DNA from: Procambarus clarkii
Lineage: Eukaryota > Arthropoda > Malacostraca > Decapoda > Cambaridae
Length of the DNA stretch: 64,000 bases
NCBI RefSeq assembly: GCF_040958095.1
Contig: NC_091209.1
Coordinates: 11,234,895-11,298,894 of the forward strand
Direction of reading: 5' to 3'
Shown: piece after piece, positions 43,711-54,673 of the stretch
Position numbering within the stretch: position 1 is the stretch's first letter
How the letters are laid out: each line of letters begins with the position of its first letter
Translations under genes and position numbers: made by a program
The notes under the pieces: model-generated
Seen by the model: the letters and a program-made list of their open reading frames with translations, nothing else
The model's database searches: none
Told to the model about the DNA's origin: nothing

Positions 43711-44308
43711 CCCGTCCTCATAAACAAAGGACGGTCCATTCCATCCACCCGCCAAACCCTCTGTTTATGAATGAAAAATTGTTTACACACGATTACAACA
43801 CACCCGTACTCAAGTCCATTACATCCAGCGGTCGACCCCGCAGACGCATTCATAAATTTCAACGTGCTGTTCATTCAAAACAGGAATTTTCTCAAATATA
43901 AATATTATAATTTGCATATTGTGCACATATAGGCATAGGTTAGGTGTTTAGGTTCTGTTGGCGATTATTTGTATTTGTAGTACGTGGGTGAAGCATTTAC
44001 AGCGCTGTAGTTCGAACAAAAATAGTCGGCGAAGCACTCGTTTGAGAAGTGTTCGAACGCCATCAGTAGAGTTGTAGCCCGTCCTCCAAAAAGAGACTGG
44101 AGGACTCGCTGATGACGTTCGAACACTATGACCTAAACACCTCACGTAACCTAACAAATGCCTATATATAAACAGCTAGTATGCTAATATATATACCAAT
44201 AATAATTTATATTTAAGAACATTCCTATTTTAAATGAGCAGCATGTTAAAATTTATGAACGAGTCTGGGGTCGACTGATGGATGGAATGGATTTGGTCTG
44301 AGGACGGG
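43711..44308. mobile_element. Rearranged copy of TIR family L
   Basis: Starts CCCGTCCTCATAAACAAAGG and ends GAGGACGGG like other L copies, but contains two left-end types in tandem (43711-43795 and 43815-43860) and an internal CCCGTCCTCCAAAAAGAGAC at 44089. It looks like one L element inserted into another, or an inversion product. TTCGAAC and TTAGGTTAGGTGTTTAGG-type blocks are present twice in opposite orientation. Confidence 0.72.
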
Positions 44309-44460
44309 TTGGCATTACATTTATCAGGAAGAAAACTTAAACATGTTCACTTTTTTCACATTGAAAGTTACAACAAATATTTCTACGGAAATCTGCAACA
44401 AATGAGCAATCAATGGAGAAATCTTAGCCGGAGTAGTTCTCTCACTAATGACCTATGTCA

Positions 44461-44530
44461 CGATTGATTGATAAAGATTAAGCCACAAAAGAGGTGGCAC
44501 GGGCATGTTGCATGAATAGCCCGTAAGCGG
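44461..44530 (-). mobile_element. Hairpin-chain repeat family B, copy 5 (5'-truncated)
   Basis: TTGATTGATAAAGATTAAGC.. GAGGTGGCACGGGCATG.. AATAGCCCGTAAGCGG. Its fifth hairpin has a longer loop (CATGTTGCATGAATA). Confidence 0.82.
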
Positions 44531-44657
44531 TATTTTTTTGTGTGTGGGGGGGGGGGGAATGATATGGCCCATGCCACTAGATGGCAGTACGGGCTTTAAA
44601 CACCAATTACTGCTGGCTGGCTACACCCCCGTCATCTCCAGTAACCACAACGCCGCA

Positions 44658-44725
44658 GTTATACCTGGATTGGGATCTCTTCTATTCCAAGCCCGGCCCG
44701 GGGTTAGGTTTGACTTGCCAGATAC
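44658..44725 (-). mobile_element. Fragment of family E
   Basis: TTATACCTGGATTGGGATCT.. CCAAGCCCGGCCCGGGGTTA.. TTTGACTTGCCAG. Confidence 0.55.
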
Positions 44726-46215
44726 TAAATTGCCCGAACTTGACCTAACGACGGACCCACGAATAAAACCCTAACACCGTCAATTTAGCGAGCCGCTGTG
44801 ATTTATAGTAGCTCATATTTTGACGGTGATTTTCACGTCAAAATACGATGTATTATTCGAGAGGACAGGTTGCTTCCCTGACCACCACAACTCCTGACAT
44901 TAAACAGTACGAAGAATATAGACTTGGCTTTCAGTCGGTGGCACGTAGTCCTCTCCTCACATACCTCAAAATCCTGTAGGACTGAACTTCAGCTTGTTTA
45001 ACGCGCCGCGAACTATTCCCAGATTTTCACAAAAATCTATAAAATCACAACGCTCTAGTCTGAATACATGTTGGTAGGCTATCGAGGTGTCGGATACCTA
45101 CAGCGTACACTTCCACCCCCCCCCCCCACCCACACAGTTTACAGGCCTCAGTAGGCTTAGTATAGGTAGAGAGAGGTATTACAAGCGACACTGGAGATAG
45201 AAGGGTTAAGGACAGTGACACGACAGCTGTTAATACCATTACAAGCAGCCACAATATGACAACTAAACATAACTAAAGTTACTCAGATTAATGATAAGCA
45301 CATCCTGCCTCTATCAAGTCCACATAGTCACTAAGGCATTTAAACAAGCAGAGCAACACCTCGGTAAACGATGCCTAATGTTACCAAACCTAATTAACTC
45401 ACTTTTACTAACATCAGTTCAAGAACTTCACCATCATTGTTTATACCTGTAGATGGTGATAAAACCGTCACCACCACAGAACATGACTATTATTCCAATA
45501 CAAGACTTTTCAGTCTAAGTTGCAAGTGGATGAAGCAGCAACATTGCCCCTCTCCCTTAGACTGATCCAGGTGGTTGCTAACACGGTTGATAGCATCGGG
45601 GAAGGCATATCTCTCAGACAATTTTTTCTAAACTTTTTAGTCTAGATAGTATTTACTACTAAATCACATCTCGGCTCCTTGACAATATGTAACATGCCCC
45701 ACGACACTAAAATACAAACTGTATATTCATAATGAATCCAGATCTATTTTCTTAAACTTGTATATATTTGCATATAACTTATATTACCTATTAACCCTTC
45801 ATTCTCATGTACAATATATTATAATATTGTAAATGCGTGCAGACTGAAATACATTTTAAAATTAAACATAAGCCTACCTTAGCCTGTTGCTTCTACATAC
45901 GTGTTGCTATCAACAGTTGCTTCCCATTTGCATACTCAATGTGCTAAATTTGCATATTGTGACCTGAGCAACACCTCTAATTACTCATATTACCGCATGA
46001 TATGCGTATACAAATTACATAAACGATTGAAATTCAGGTTTGAAGGACAGTCATAACACCATCCCTCTCAAATATTGTATGGTTGCCCGCGCAACCCAAC
46101 ACTTCCATTCCGCCTTTTTTTTAGCCTCTTGCCTATAAATACCAGGAGGCATAGTGCCATTTGCTGGAGGGGGAGTAAGTTGAGTAACTGCGTAATTCAA
46201 ATAGATAAAAGCAGA
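44726..46215. other. Unassigned AT-rich stretch
   Basis: TTTTGACG..CGTCAAAA (44817-44844) is a small inverted repeat; C12 run near 45116. Otherwise nothing recognised over about 1.4 kb. Confidence 0.45.
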
Positions 46216-46216
46216 G

Positions 46217-46320
46217 GGTCAGGAGCCACTGCAATAGGCGGCAATAGCAGGGGCCCAAGAGCTGAAGCTCACATTGTAGGCACACAGAAGTGAGTACACA
46301 GCCTGGTGCGTAGTCTGTCG
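46217..46320. repeat. Dispersed repeat family N
   Basis: CACTGCAATAGGCGGCAATA.. CCCAAGAGCTGAAGCTCACA.. GAGTACACAGCCTGGTGCG; compare 14945-15035. Confidence 0.5.
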
Positions 46321-47094
46321 GTAATATGACGGTCAAATTGTAACAGCACAAAGCAGTAAAAGTGCGCGTTCTTCCAATCCCCCACCCCCCTCTTTTTTTT
46401 TTAATTAAAAATAAAAAAAGTAATGAATCCTAATATAACTTCTGATTTTCATGTTTTGTTTTACTCAAACCAAACAAATCCCCAGAGCCGGATGAAGTGT
46501 TTGCCAGGGTGCTTAAAGAATGCAAAGAAGAGCTTTGCGAGCCACTGTCTACCATATTTAATAAATCAATAGAGTCAGGCAGAGTGCCAGAGTCATGGAA
46601 GGTTGCTAATGTGGTATCAATTTTTAAGAAAGGAGATAGATTACTTGCGTCAAACTATCGGCCAATTAGCCTAACGTCTATTGTGGAAAGTTACTTGAAT
46701 CGATAATTGCAAATACAATTCGTCTTCATCTTGAAAAAAATTTAATACATGATTCTCAACATGGTTATACAAATGGCCGTTCATGTTTAACAAATTTGCT
46801 ATCTTTTTATTCCAGCATAGTTGAGGCATAATTGATAGTGGTAAGGCTTGTTATGTATACCTTGACTTCAGCAAAGCTTTTGATACAGTGCCACATGAAA
46901 GACTGATTAAAAAGTCAGAGGCTCATGGTATTGGGGGTGCTATATTAAGTTGGATTAGGGCATGGCTATACCAAAGGAAACAGTATAAATGGGGTTAAGT
47001 CAGAGTGAGAAAATGTTGTAAGTGGAGTGCCTCAAGGTTCTGTCCTGGGACCTCTGTTGTTTATAATATATATAAATGATTTAGATTCAGGTTT

Positions 47095-47164
47095 CTTACG
47101 GGCTATTCATGCCCGTGCTTACGGGCTATTCATGCCTCTTGGGTGGCTTAATCTTTATCAATCA
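47095..47164 (+). mobile_element. Hairpin-chain repeat family B, copy 6, inside the LINE, with target duplication
   Basis: A 70-bp insertion between two copies of ATTCAGGTTT (47085-47094 and 47165-47174). It splits the polymerase between [11 protein letters not shown] and FADD. It contains only the last hairpins, with the TACGGGCTATTCATGCC block twice in tandem, so a 5'-truncated form moved. Confidence 0.95.
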
Positions 47165-47620
47165 ATTCAGGTTTGAGTAGTAACATTTGCAAATTTGCCG
47201 ACGATACAAAAATCGGTAGGGAAATAAACATGAAAAAGACTCACTATCACTTAAAGTCGATCTAGATAGGGTTTTGAAATGGTCAAAAAGATTGGCAGAT
47301 GAAGTTTAATGGTAAGGTAAAAGATTGGCAATGAAGTTTAATGGTAGGTAATGATGAGAGAGTTATAAGATACGAGCTAGATGGTGTCGAGTGGATGAAT
47401 GGACATAACAAAGGGGATATAAATAGGGTGTTAAAAGTATCAACACAAGACAGAACACGAAACAATGGGTATAAATTGGTTAAGTTTAGATTTAGGAAAG
47501 ACTTGGGTAAATACTGGTTCGGTAACAAGATTGTTGATTTGTGAAACCAATTACCGCGTAACGTGGTGGAGGTGGGGTCCCTCGAGTGTTTCAAACGTGG
47601 GTTGGACATGTTTATGAGTG

Positions 47621-47774
47621 ATTCATTGATGAAGATTAAGCCACCCAAAAGGTGGCACGGGCATGAATAGCCCGTAAGTGGTGGCCCTTTTGAGCCATTA
47701 CCAGTATCAAGAGCTGATACTGGAGATCTGTGGAGGTGCGACTGCACCCTGCGTGACGGGAGATGTCTCCCGTG
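47621..47774 (-). mobile_element. Hairpin-chain repeat family B, copy 7, inside the LINE tail, with target duplication
   Basis: Full-length minus-strand copy flanked by GTTTATGAGTG at 47610-47620 and 47775-47785 (11 bp). Removing it and one duplicate restores the LINE terminus seen at 34310-34350. It is about 97% identical by eye to the body at 56571. Confidence 0.95.
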
Positions 47775-47874
47775 GTTTATGAGTGGGATTGGGTGGTTAT
47801 AAATAGGAGCTGCCTCGTATGAGCCAATAGGCCTTCTGCAGTTACCTTTGTTCTTATGTTCTTATGTTTTCTCA

Positions 47875-48475
47875 ACTCACAGAGTTAAGGCTACGTGACT
47901 GGGGCCTTTTCCTCCGATAAATGTCAAAAAGGTTATCCACAATCCCACCAATACTGGTCTTATGCTGTGAATCAACATTTATCTGTTCGATCCCTAGCAG
48001 TACTGTGTGGATAAACTGATGAGGGAATTCAGGATAGGTTTAAGCATGAGACTTTTACAAATTATTCCATTCAGCTCACCATCGACTAATGTGGACAGGG
48101 GTTGGGACAGATGATCCATGGTGGGGTCGTTGGCCCGCCAGCACACACCATCACACCCTTGTCCCCTTAATGAATGTCACCATTACTACGAGTGATTAAT
48201 CATGGCGATGAAAAACACTGAACTTAATAGGAATGAAAACAATGGTGAAACAGACAAAGTACTTCCTGTAAGTGACGGTTTGTGGTTCCTGCTCATTTAA
48301 GCAACCAGCGGTGATCCTCTGTTACTGATTTTGTAAGCAAGAGTGTAACGTGGAGAAATAATAGAAGGACTTAGAGAAAATATTGTATACAATTCCTTCA
48401 AATCATTTCAGTCACCCATGGACATTAAGCAATAACCTAATACTCCACCTATTCAGAAACCTCTCCTGGGTACCT
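47875..48475. other. Unassigned stretch
   Basis: No repeat or gene recognised. Confidence 0.4.
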
Positions 48476-48477
48476 CT

Positions 48478-48615
48478 GTTCTAGGTGAACAGAGATCTTA
48501 GATAATAGAAAACGCACTCAACCATTTCTGTCCCGCCCGGGATTCGAACCCAGAGCTCTCGATTGAGAGTAGGAAACGAACCCGTATTGCTCTAACTGTA
48601 TTACTACGCACTATA
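48478..48615 (-). mobile_element. tRNA-derived SINE family Q
   Basis: The minus strand has GTAGTAATACAGTTAGAGCA (A-box-like), GGGTTCGAATCCCGGGCGGG (perfect B box), then GGTTGAGTGCGTTTTCTATT and CCTAGAACAGAGGTACCCAG. A diverged relative is at 51668-51830. Confidence 0.75.
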
Positions 48616-48669
48616 CTATTCAGCTAACGTCATGAAAGAGCCCAGGCGCTGAAGCTCGACACACCTCAA

Positions 48670-49028
48670 CCCGTCCTCAGACCAAGTCCATTCCATCCAG
48701 CGGTCGGCCCCAAAGAAGCATTCATCAATTTTAACATGTTGTTCATTCAATAAGAATTTTCTCATAAATTAATATTGTTATATACTAGCATACTGTGAAT
48801 ATTTAAGCATTGATTAGGTTAGGTGTTTAGGTTGTGTTGGCAATTATTTGTAGTACGTGGGTGAAATATTTACAGGGTTGTGGTTCGAACAAGAGTCGTC
48901 AGCGAAGCAATGTTCGAGAAGTGTTCGGACGTCATCAGTTATCTGTAAACCGTTTTTTTTTTATTCATAAACATAGGTATGGGGTTCAGCGGGTGAATGG
49001 AATGGACTTTGGCCTTTGTTTATGAGGT
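48670..49028. mobile_element. TIR family L, complete copy
   Basis: CCCGTCCTCAGACCAAGTCC ATTCCATCC at the left; GAATGGAATGGACTTTGGCC..TTATGAGG at the right. Opposite in internal orientation to 5628-5998. Confidence 0.8.
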
Positions 49029-49029
49029 C

Positions 49030-49700
49030 AGTTTATATATTCACCTCCGTGAATAGATAGATTTGTAATTATCCTTACTGAAAAAGTTCATCAAGTATAG
49101 TTATTGGGTTCGTGGGTCAACATCAATCAATCGTGTCACGCGCCAGTCCCAGATGCCTCTTAGTATCTATCCTTTACTAAACACATGACAAATAACATTT
49201 TTATGAAGGGTTACTAGTTTTTTTGTCCTTGCAAATTTACTGTTGAAATGCATTTAAAGCTAACATGACAGTCTCGCGAAACAATTCTGTTAATATATTC
49301 GCCATTTTCACATCTAAGGATTATGTTATTTTAATCAAATTATTAACCCCCCCCCCCCCCCCGAAAAAAAGTAAGCTAGCACACTGCATGTAGGCACAAA
49401 ATTTAATCCTCGCGAATTACAATGTAATAATGCTAATACAAAAGTGTTGCAAATCGTGATGAACACAGGATACACACACACTGCGACGGATGCCAGCATT
49501 CGCCACGGGCACACATGTACGTACTCACGCAGGCAGGCAGGCAGGCGGGCGTGCACAAAAACGCCACACGACCAGCGTGTGGGGGTTGAAGTCAGTGTCC
49601 GGCGGGGCATGTGACTGTACAAAATATTGATTATGTAATGGTTGCCTTCCTCCCTTTACCTCCACAGCCCGCGCCCCGCCACACACCCGCCCTCCACCTT
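49030..49700. other. Unassigned stretch
   Basis: C17 run at 49348; (GGCA)n at 49530-49545. No supported gene. Confidence 0.45.
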
Positions 49701-49703
49701 GTT

Positions 49704-49880
49704 GTTTTAGATTCAGCTACTCAGAACTAGAAGTTCCAGTAGCGAGGGCTGTGGTGAACCCGTAATGGGCTCACCCACAGCCCGATGTGGGCGAGCCCTC
49801 CACTTGTTGTTTAAGATTCGCTACTCAGAACGATAAGTTCCAGTAGCACGGGCTATGGTGAGCCCGTAGAGCCCTCCACC
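49704..49880 (-). mobile_element. Hairpin-chain repeat family A, two fragments in tandem (copies 6a and 6b)
   Basis: 49704-49795 and 49803-49880 both begin TTAGATTC.GCTACTCAGAA or TAAGATTCGCTACTCAGAA and share AGTTCCAGTAGC then GGGCT.TGGTGA.CCCGTA. The first has an extra palindromic piece GGGCTCACCCACAGCCCGATGTGGGCGAGCCC. Confidence 0.8.
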
Positions 49881-49884
49881 TTCT

Positions 49885-50920
49885 CCCCAGTTTATATACC
49901 TTTGTCACAACACCAAAACCACCATTATTCCTAATCGATGGATTAGGATGAATTGATAATTAGAACAAGACATGATCAAAAATTATTATAATTTTTTCTA
50001 TATCCCTACAAGCTTACAACCTACAAGCTACTTATTGACCTACAAGCTTTGATCATTTTATGGTTTAATTACGTTTTCTTCATCTCGGTGGGTTTGATGT
50101 GTTCATGTTTTTTACGCTCCCTCAATCCGTTTCTGCCCTCGTCTGACATTTAAAATCTACCCGCACATATCTCAACATAAACTACGTTAGCATTAAACTC
50201 TTGTTAACCCTGAATACTGACCTTCGTGTGCGTACACATGCAGCATTGTTGTATTTACAGATATACTGTGTGGCTCTAATATTGTATTTATTACATATGC
50301 TGATTAAATTACAAATAAAATATAGGCACTGTCGACGGGGCAATGCGCGGTTTCTGCCCACTCCACTGGTAAGGTAATTAGGTTGTCTGTGGACTGGCAG
50401 CCTCATTAAGGCCACAATCTCATTTATAACCAAGAATACTTGAATTGCCAACAAACTCGAGTAGTAAACTTTAAGAGATAATTACATCTGGGTTTAAATT
50501 CCCTTTATATAGGGAAGACTGGGGACGAACACCCACGGCGACAACTATAAAAACTGGTAACACTTCCAACGACCTTTTTGTCCACACGTCAGAAAGCTCA
50601 GATTGACTGGCCAGTTTTTTGTTTTTTACCAATTTACTATTTCCAGGTGCAAGAATTTGACTAGGGAAAGATTGTGGATTTTGTTCAGATACAAATAAAA
50701 ACTTAATTGGGCATTAGCCGTGGTCTTTCTCGTTGGATCCAGTTGTTACGTATAATTAATGCAGTTAACTGACAAAACATTTCTTAATACCATGAAAATC
50801 TGCGTGTGATTCAGCCGTGCCCACAGTGTGTGTAGCCTACCATGTGAAAACCAGTACAAGCGTGAAGGATTAAAGTGGTGTTTACCTCCTTTTACAGGTA
50901 CAGTAACTAGCCCCGTGTCT
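49885..50920. other. Unassigned AT-rich stretch
   Basis: CTACAAGCTT-type short repeats at 50008-50050. No gene recognised. Confidence 0.45.
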
Positions 50921-50926
50921 CCGATG

Positions 50927-51024
50927 ATGCTGTTTTAGATTCAGCTAAAGTGAACAAAAAGTTGCAAGGAGCACGGGCTATGGTGAGTGCGTGGTGAACT
51001 TACCTGGCACAGGAGTGAGGCTGT
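50927..51024 (-). mobile_element. Hairpin-chain repeat family A, copy 7
   Basis: TGTTTTAGATTCAGCTAAAG.. GCACGGGCTATGGTGAGTGC.. CTTACCTGGCACAGGAGTGA. Confidence 0.82.
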
Positions 51025-51029
51025 AGGCG

Positions 51030-51665
51030 TCTTGGAGCTAATATATTTCTTATGGGTAAAACGTTTACCCATAAAGTCTACTCATTTGAGTTTCTCTACT
51101 CGGCATATAGAGGGCTTTTGTTTACCTCTGTCATCTTCAAATATTTCCAAGACAACTGAATGTAAATGGTTCTCTCAAGGGAAAGATAATATTGAAGGAT
51201 ATTTTATATTACCGACGCTTCTAGATACGAAATATTGCACTAGATGTAATGTACTCTATTGCCCATATATAGAACATTTTTGCTTTGCTTTCTTTGTAAA
51301 ATCTTACTAATAATGAATCCCAAACCCCTTTAAAAATCAAATTCGCAATTTCAACTTTGTAAATAAGGATTAAGACAAGCGTTTACCTGCACAGTAACTA
51401 TTTGATTTTAAATTTACTATTCATTGTCTCCCTAGAAATTTACTGTAGTTTCGAAGGTTTTATTTTTGCGAAATCGGTGAACAGTCAAGTCTCAACATAA
51501 CTAAAGTCATAAGAAAATTTAAGGTCTGTCTGAAATCCATATCACTTTTTATTTTTACTCCTAATATTCCCCACTCAGTATTATAATTTAATTCATTTTG
51601 TCGGGGACAAGAAGCGCGTGTCTATTTACTTTAAAAAATTGCCTCTAGGTCCTCCCAAGGCTCCT
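51030..51665. other. Unassigned AT-rich stretch
   Basis: ATTTCTTATGGGTAAAACG TTTACCCATAA at 51042-51072 is a short inverted repeat. The 107-codon ORF starting at 50987 lies partly in family A and is not supported. Confidence 0.45.
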
Positions 51666-51667
51666 AA

Positions 51668-51830
51668 CCCTCCCTAGGTTGTAACCCACAACAGTCGTCT
51701 AACTCTCAGATACCTCTTTACTGCTAGGTGAATAGAAGCGTTAGAGGGAAGAAATTGTGCCAACTATTTTTTCCCCGTCCAGGAATCAAACCCGGGATGC
51801 CCAATTGTGAGTCGAAAACGAAGCCAGGTG
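51668..51830 (-). mobile_element. tRNA-derived SINE (family Q/D-related)
   Basis: The minus strand has CATCCCGGGTTTGATTCCTG (B-box-like), CAATTTCTTCCCTCTAACGC, TTCACCTAGCAGTAAAGAGG and GTTGTGGGTTACAACCTAGG. Shares TTACCTAGCAGTAAA-type sequence with family D. Confidence 0.7.
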
Positions 51831-51948
51831 ATCATTACCCAACACCCCATTAATATCCGAGGCATACCAAATAGCCAAAACAATCACAGGGGAACATTAG
51901 GGAAGCCTTCTTATACATCATTGAATGCAAGTGTCAGAATTTACAGTC

Positions 51949-52196
51949 TCCGTGGTGTAGTGGTAAGACACTCGCCTGGCGTTCCGCGAGCGCTGTCATG
52001 GGTTCGTATCCTGGCCGGGGAGGATTTACTGGGCGCAATTCCTTAACTGTAGCCTCTGTTTAACGCAACAGTAAAATGTGTACTTGGATGAAAAAACGAT
52101 TCTTCGCGGCAGCGGATCGTATTCCAGGGACCTGCCCGAAACGCTACGCGTACTAGTGGCTGTACAAGAATGTAACAACTCTTGTATATATCAATA
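51949..52196 (+). mobile_element. tRNA-derived SINE family I, near full length
   Basis: CTCCGTGGTGTAGTGGTAAG, GGGTTCGTATCCTGGCCGGG, GTAAAATGTGTACTTGGATG, CCCGAAACGCTACGCGTACT and a 3' end AACAACTCTTGTATATATC. Compare 30035-30318. Confidence 0.9.
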
Positions 52197-52785
52197 TAAA
52201 AAATTGTGGAATTGTGGGGATGGGGAGGAGGAAGCTGTGAGTGTGTGCGAGGCTGGCTTGTTGTGGCCCAACAGTGCCGCGGGCGACAATCTCCTCCACC
52301 TCCTCCCAAACATCTGTTCACCTGGGCCAGTGGGAGTGGTGGCGTGTGGGGGCCTGGAAATGTTCACACTACATTACCACCACTCGTGTCTCAAGTATTC
52401 ATGGCATCTTCCCGTATTATAATACACTATACTAATTTATTTGATGTTCAGGAGCCATAATAAAATGAAAATGACGGTCATGTATAAAAGCCTTGAATAT
52501 TAGCAGTCACACAATCAACAACTATTTCGAAGTAAATATAATATTGAATATAATTACAATACCATCGCCTCTGATTATTTATATAGAAATAGGTACAGTG
52601 GGTGTGTGAGAGACCATAACACTGGTGTTCTTACATTCCTGCAAAGCCACTAACTCATGGCGTTCTGGGCAGATACTGAAATATTCACTTTAATTAAGCC
52701 TAATCGAAAACGCATTCCGGTTATCGGGGTTATCTACATCTTCATTGTTACAAAATAAAATATTAATTTACAAATTTTCATCGCA
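52197..52785. other. Unassigned stretch
   Basis: GCCACTAACTCATGGCGTTCTGGGCA (52646-52671) is a decayed SINE I 3' end. Otherwise nothing. Confidence 0.45.
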
Positions 52786-52835
52786 AGACCTACTAGAAGG
52801 CGCATCTTGGCTTTGTTCTCTAGTCACAATCAGGA

Positions 52836-53060
52836 ATGTCCCGGGTTCGATTCTTTGCGGGACAAATGGTTGAGCATGTTTCCTTTCACCTAATACCTCC
52901 GTCCACCTGGCATAAAATAGGTACCCCGAGAGTTGGGTAACTGTTGCGGGTTGCATCATGAGGGTGATCAGTAGCATAACCATGGGGAAGAGGGGCCTAG
53001 ATAAAAGCCTGAAGTGTATATACTGGTATACACGGGCTTTCTGTCCCTCGACAATGGAAA
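52836..53060 (+). mobile_element. tRNA-derived SINE family J, copy 1
   Basis: CCCGGGTTCGATTCTTTGCG (B box), CATGTTTCCTTTCACCTAAT, CCTGGCATAAAATAGGTACC and GTTGCGGGTTGCATCATGAG. The A box is decayed. Homologous to 63345-63600 and to the flank of the 55213 array. Confidence 0.78.
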
Positions 53061-53261
53061 TTATAATGACAATTAGGCCTATTGCTTTATGTTTATAACA
53101 AAGTAACATTACCAAGCTGGCCGTGTTCAACTAGACTAATTTAGCTGGTGTGATCTCGCCCAAAGATATCCATTATTATACCATGCAGTGCTTATAATGT
53201 ACTTTATGTCTAATGACCATATAGGAGACAACTTAACAGAAACATTAACATGACAGCCAGG

Positions 53262-53430
53262 CCCCTGGGGGCGGCCGAGGGCCAGCCAGAGACCCCTGGG
53301 GGCGGCCGAGGGCCAGCCAGAGACCCCTGGGGGCGGCCGAGGGCCAGCCAGAGACCCCTGGGGGCGGCCGAGGGCCAGCCAGAGACCCCTGGGGGCGGCC
53401 GAGGCCCAGCCAGGGCCCCTGGGGGCAATG
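53262..53430. repeat. 31-bp minisatellite, 5.4 copies
   Basis: Starts at 53262, 53293, 53324, 53355, 53386 and 53417; unit CCCCTGGGGGCGGCCGAGGG CCAGCCAGAGA. CCCCTGGGGG is a near palindrome. Pro/Gly/Ala-rich ORFs on both strands are artefacts. Confidence 0.95.
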
Positions 53431-53894
53431 CTCACATGGTATACATTCCTCACTTGCCAATTCTTGCCATCCATCGCTAGGGCCAGGACAACACAGGCAC
53501 CAGCACCTCCACGTCTCGCAAACTTTTCCATCCAATATTTACATCAACTTTAATACCACTCCCCCAATGGTTTAGCAACAGTTGTACACAAAAGGGGGTC
53601 TATTCTAAGTCTCATAATATCTAAGCGTTGTAGGAGTGGGGTATGTATGGCCATGCCCTGGGCATCGACCCACCAAACAGGTTGATAAGTCACTTGCAAA
53701 ACTCAGAATTCTGCCTTGTCTAGTCGAAGAAACCTCGAAGATTAAGATCAGCGTTACGGTTAAATTTTATATATCCCAAGATTAACAGCATCCTCACACA
53801 CTTTCTTAGACGAAAAAGTCAGGCAATTACCTCCTGGCAGATAAATGGTTCACGTAAAATATAAGTTGACAACCAGTCAGTTGCCAGAGGCCGG

Positions 53895-54257
53895 GTGGAC
53901 TCTGGAAAAACAAAGGCAATTCACTTTTATAAATGTAAAGTTAACACTCACCCCTTTGCCAATCCTGCGACGGATCTCGTACTTCTTGGTGATGTGAGTG
54001 TCTATCTCAGTGATGCCTTCCCCCTTGTCACCCATGTTGACAATACCGTTAAGGGAGATTGCAACGCCACGTTCAAGTCAGTGCGGGAGGTGCGCCACCT
54101 GTGGTCCTCCCTCCACCATTGTTTGTCTCACACAGCTGACCCGACCCGCTGCAGTCTCATCCCTTCCACCGTCAAACTAGTTCCTCGCACTTCGTCCAAC
54201 AAAACCGTTCATTCGCAACTGTTATTCTCTTTCAAAATATTGCATTATGGAAACTGA
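53895..54257 (+). CDS. Candidate ORF of 120 codons, unknown
   Basis: A non-repetitive open frame, MDSGKTKAIHFYKCKVNTHP to SNKTVHSQLLFSFKILHYGN, with mixed composition and higher GC than its flanks between 53980 and 54190. It includes a Cys/His-containing stretch (LHHCLSHTADPTRCSL). No family, signal peptide or membrane segment is recognised, and no splice or promoter signals are convincing. It overlaps no dispersed repeat that I can see. It may be an exon, a decayed element or chance. Confidence 0.2.
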   Translation: MDSGKTKAIHFYKCKVNTHPFANPATDLVLLGDVSVYLSDAFPLVTHVDNTVKGDCNATFKSVREVRHLWSSLHHCLSHTADPTRCSLIPSTVKLVPRTSSNKTVHSQLLFSFKILHYGN

Positions 54258-54579
54258 TGATGTTTATCTATCCAAATATGATCGTTTGAGCAAGCTTCTG
54301 TTTTGTAGATGAATGGCTGCCTTGGGCGGAGGAGCACACAGCTTACGCTGCCCGTCCGCGTTGTCATGGCAACGCGTGTGTAAACAGCTGATCCTGAAAT
54401 TCTGTAGTGAGTCACATGTCAGCAAATATTTAACTAGAATCTTGGATTTTGTTTGATATATGAAATTCCAATAATGATTAATAGTCATTGGCAATAACAT
54501 TCGAAAATCTACGTTGCGACTTATCATAAATATAAGCTGTATTTTTGTTTATATATTTTCTTAAACAGTATATTCCCGT

Positions 54580-54640
54580 AAAGCCACCAACATTCATAGT
54601 GTTTCGGGCAAGTCTTAAATAAGCCCGATACGGTTTACAA
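54580..54640 (-). mobile_element. Decayed 3' end of SINE family I
   Basis: AAAGCCACCAACATTCATAG TGTTTCGGGCAAGTCTTAAA; compare 30100-30135. Confidence 0.6.
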
Positions 54641-54673
54641 CGTTAAATATTGCCAGTATATTACACTATTATC

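Larger units (their letters stand above)
46480..47870 (+). mobile_element. Decayed CR1/L2-like LINE with reverse transcriptase motifs
   Basis: Three frames together show the polymerase motifs in order: NYRPISLTS (46648-46674), YLDFSKAFDTVPHERL (catalytic Asp, 46855-46905), [11 protein letters not shown] (47027-47059) and FADDTKIG (catalytic Asp-Asp pair, 47194-47217). After a gap come FRFRKDLGKYWFGNKIVDL, RNVVEVGSLECFKRGLDMF and a 3' terminus with repeated GTTCTTAT. Inactivated by a frameshift near 46684, a stop at about 46830, an internal deletion near 47290-47340, and two later insertions (47095-47164 and 47621-47774). The endonuclease region is missing. The separate pieces at 18165, 34250 and 41586 are tails of the same group. 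Confidence 0.9.
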
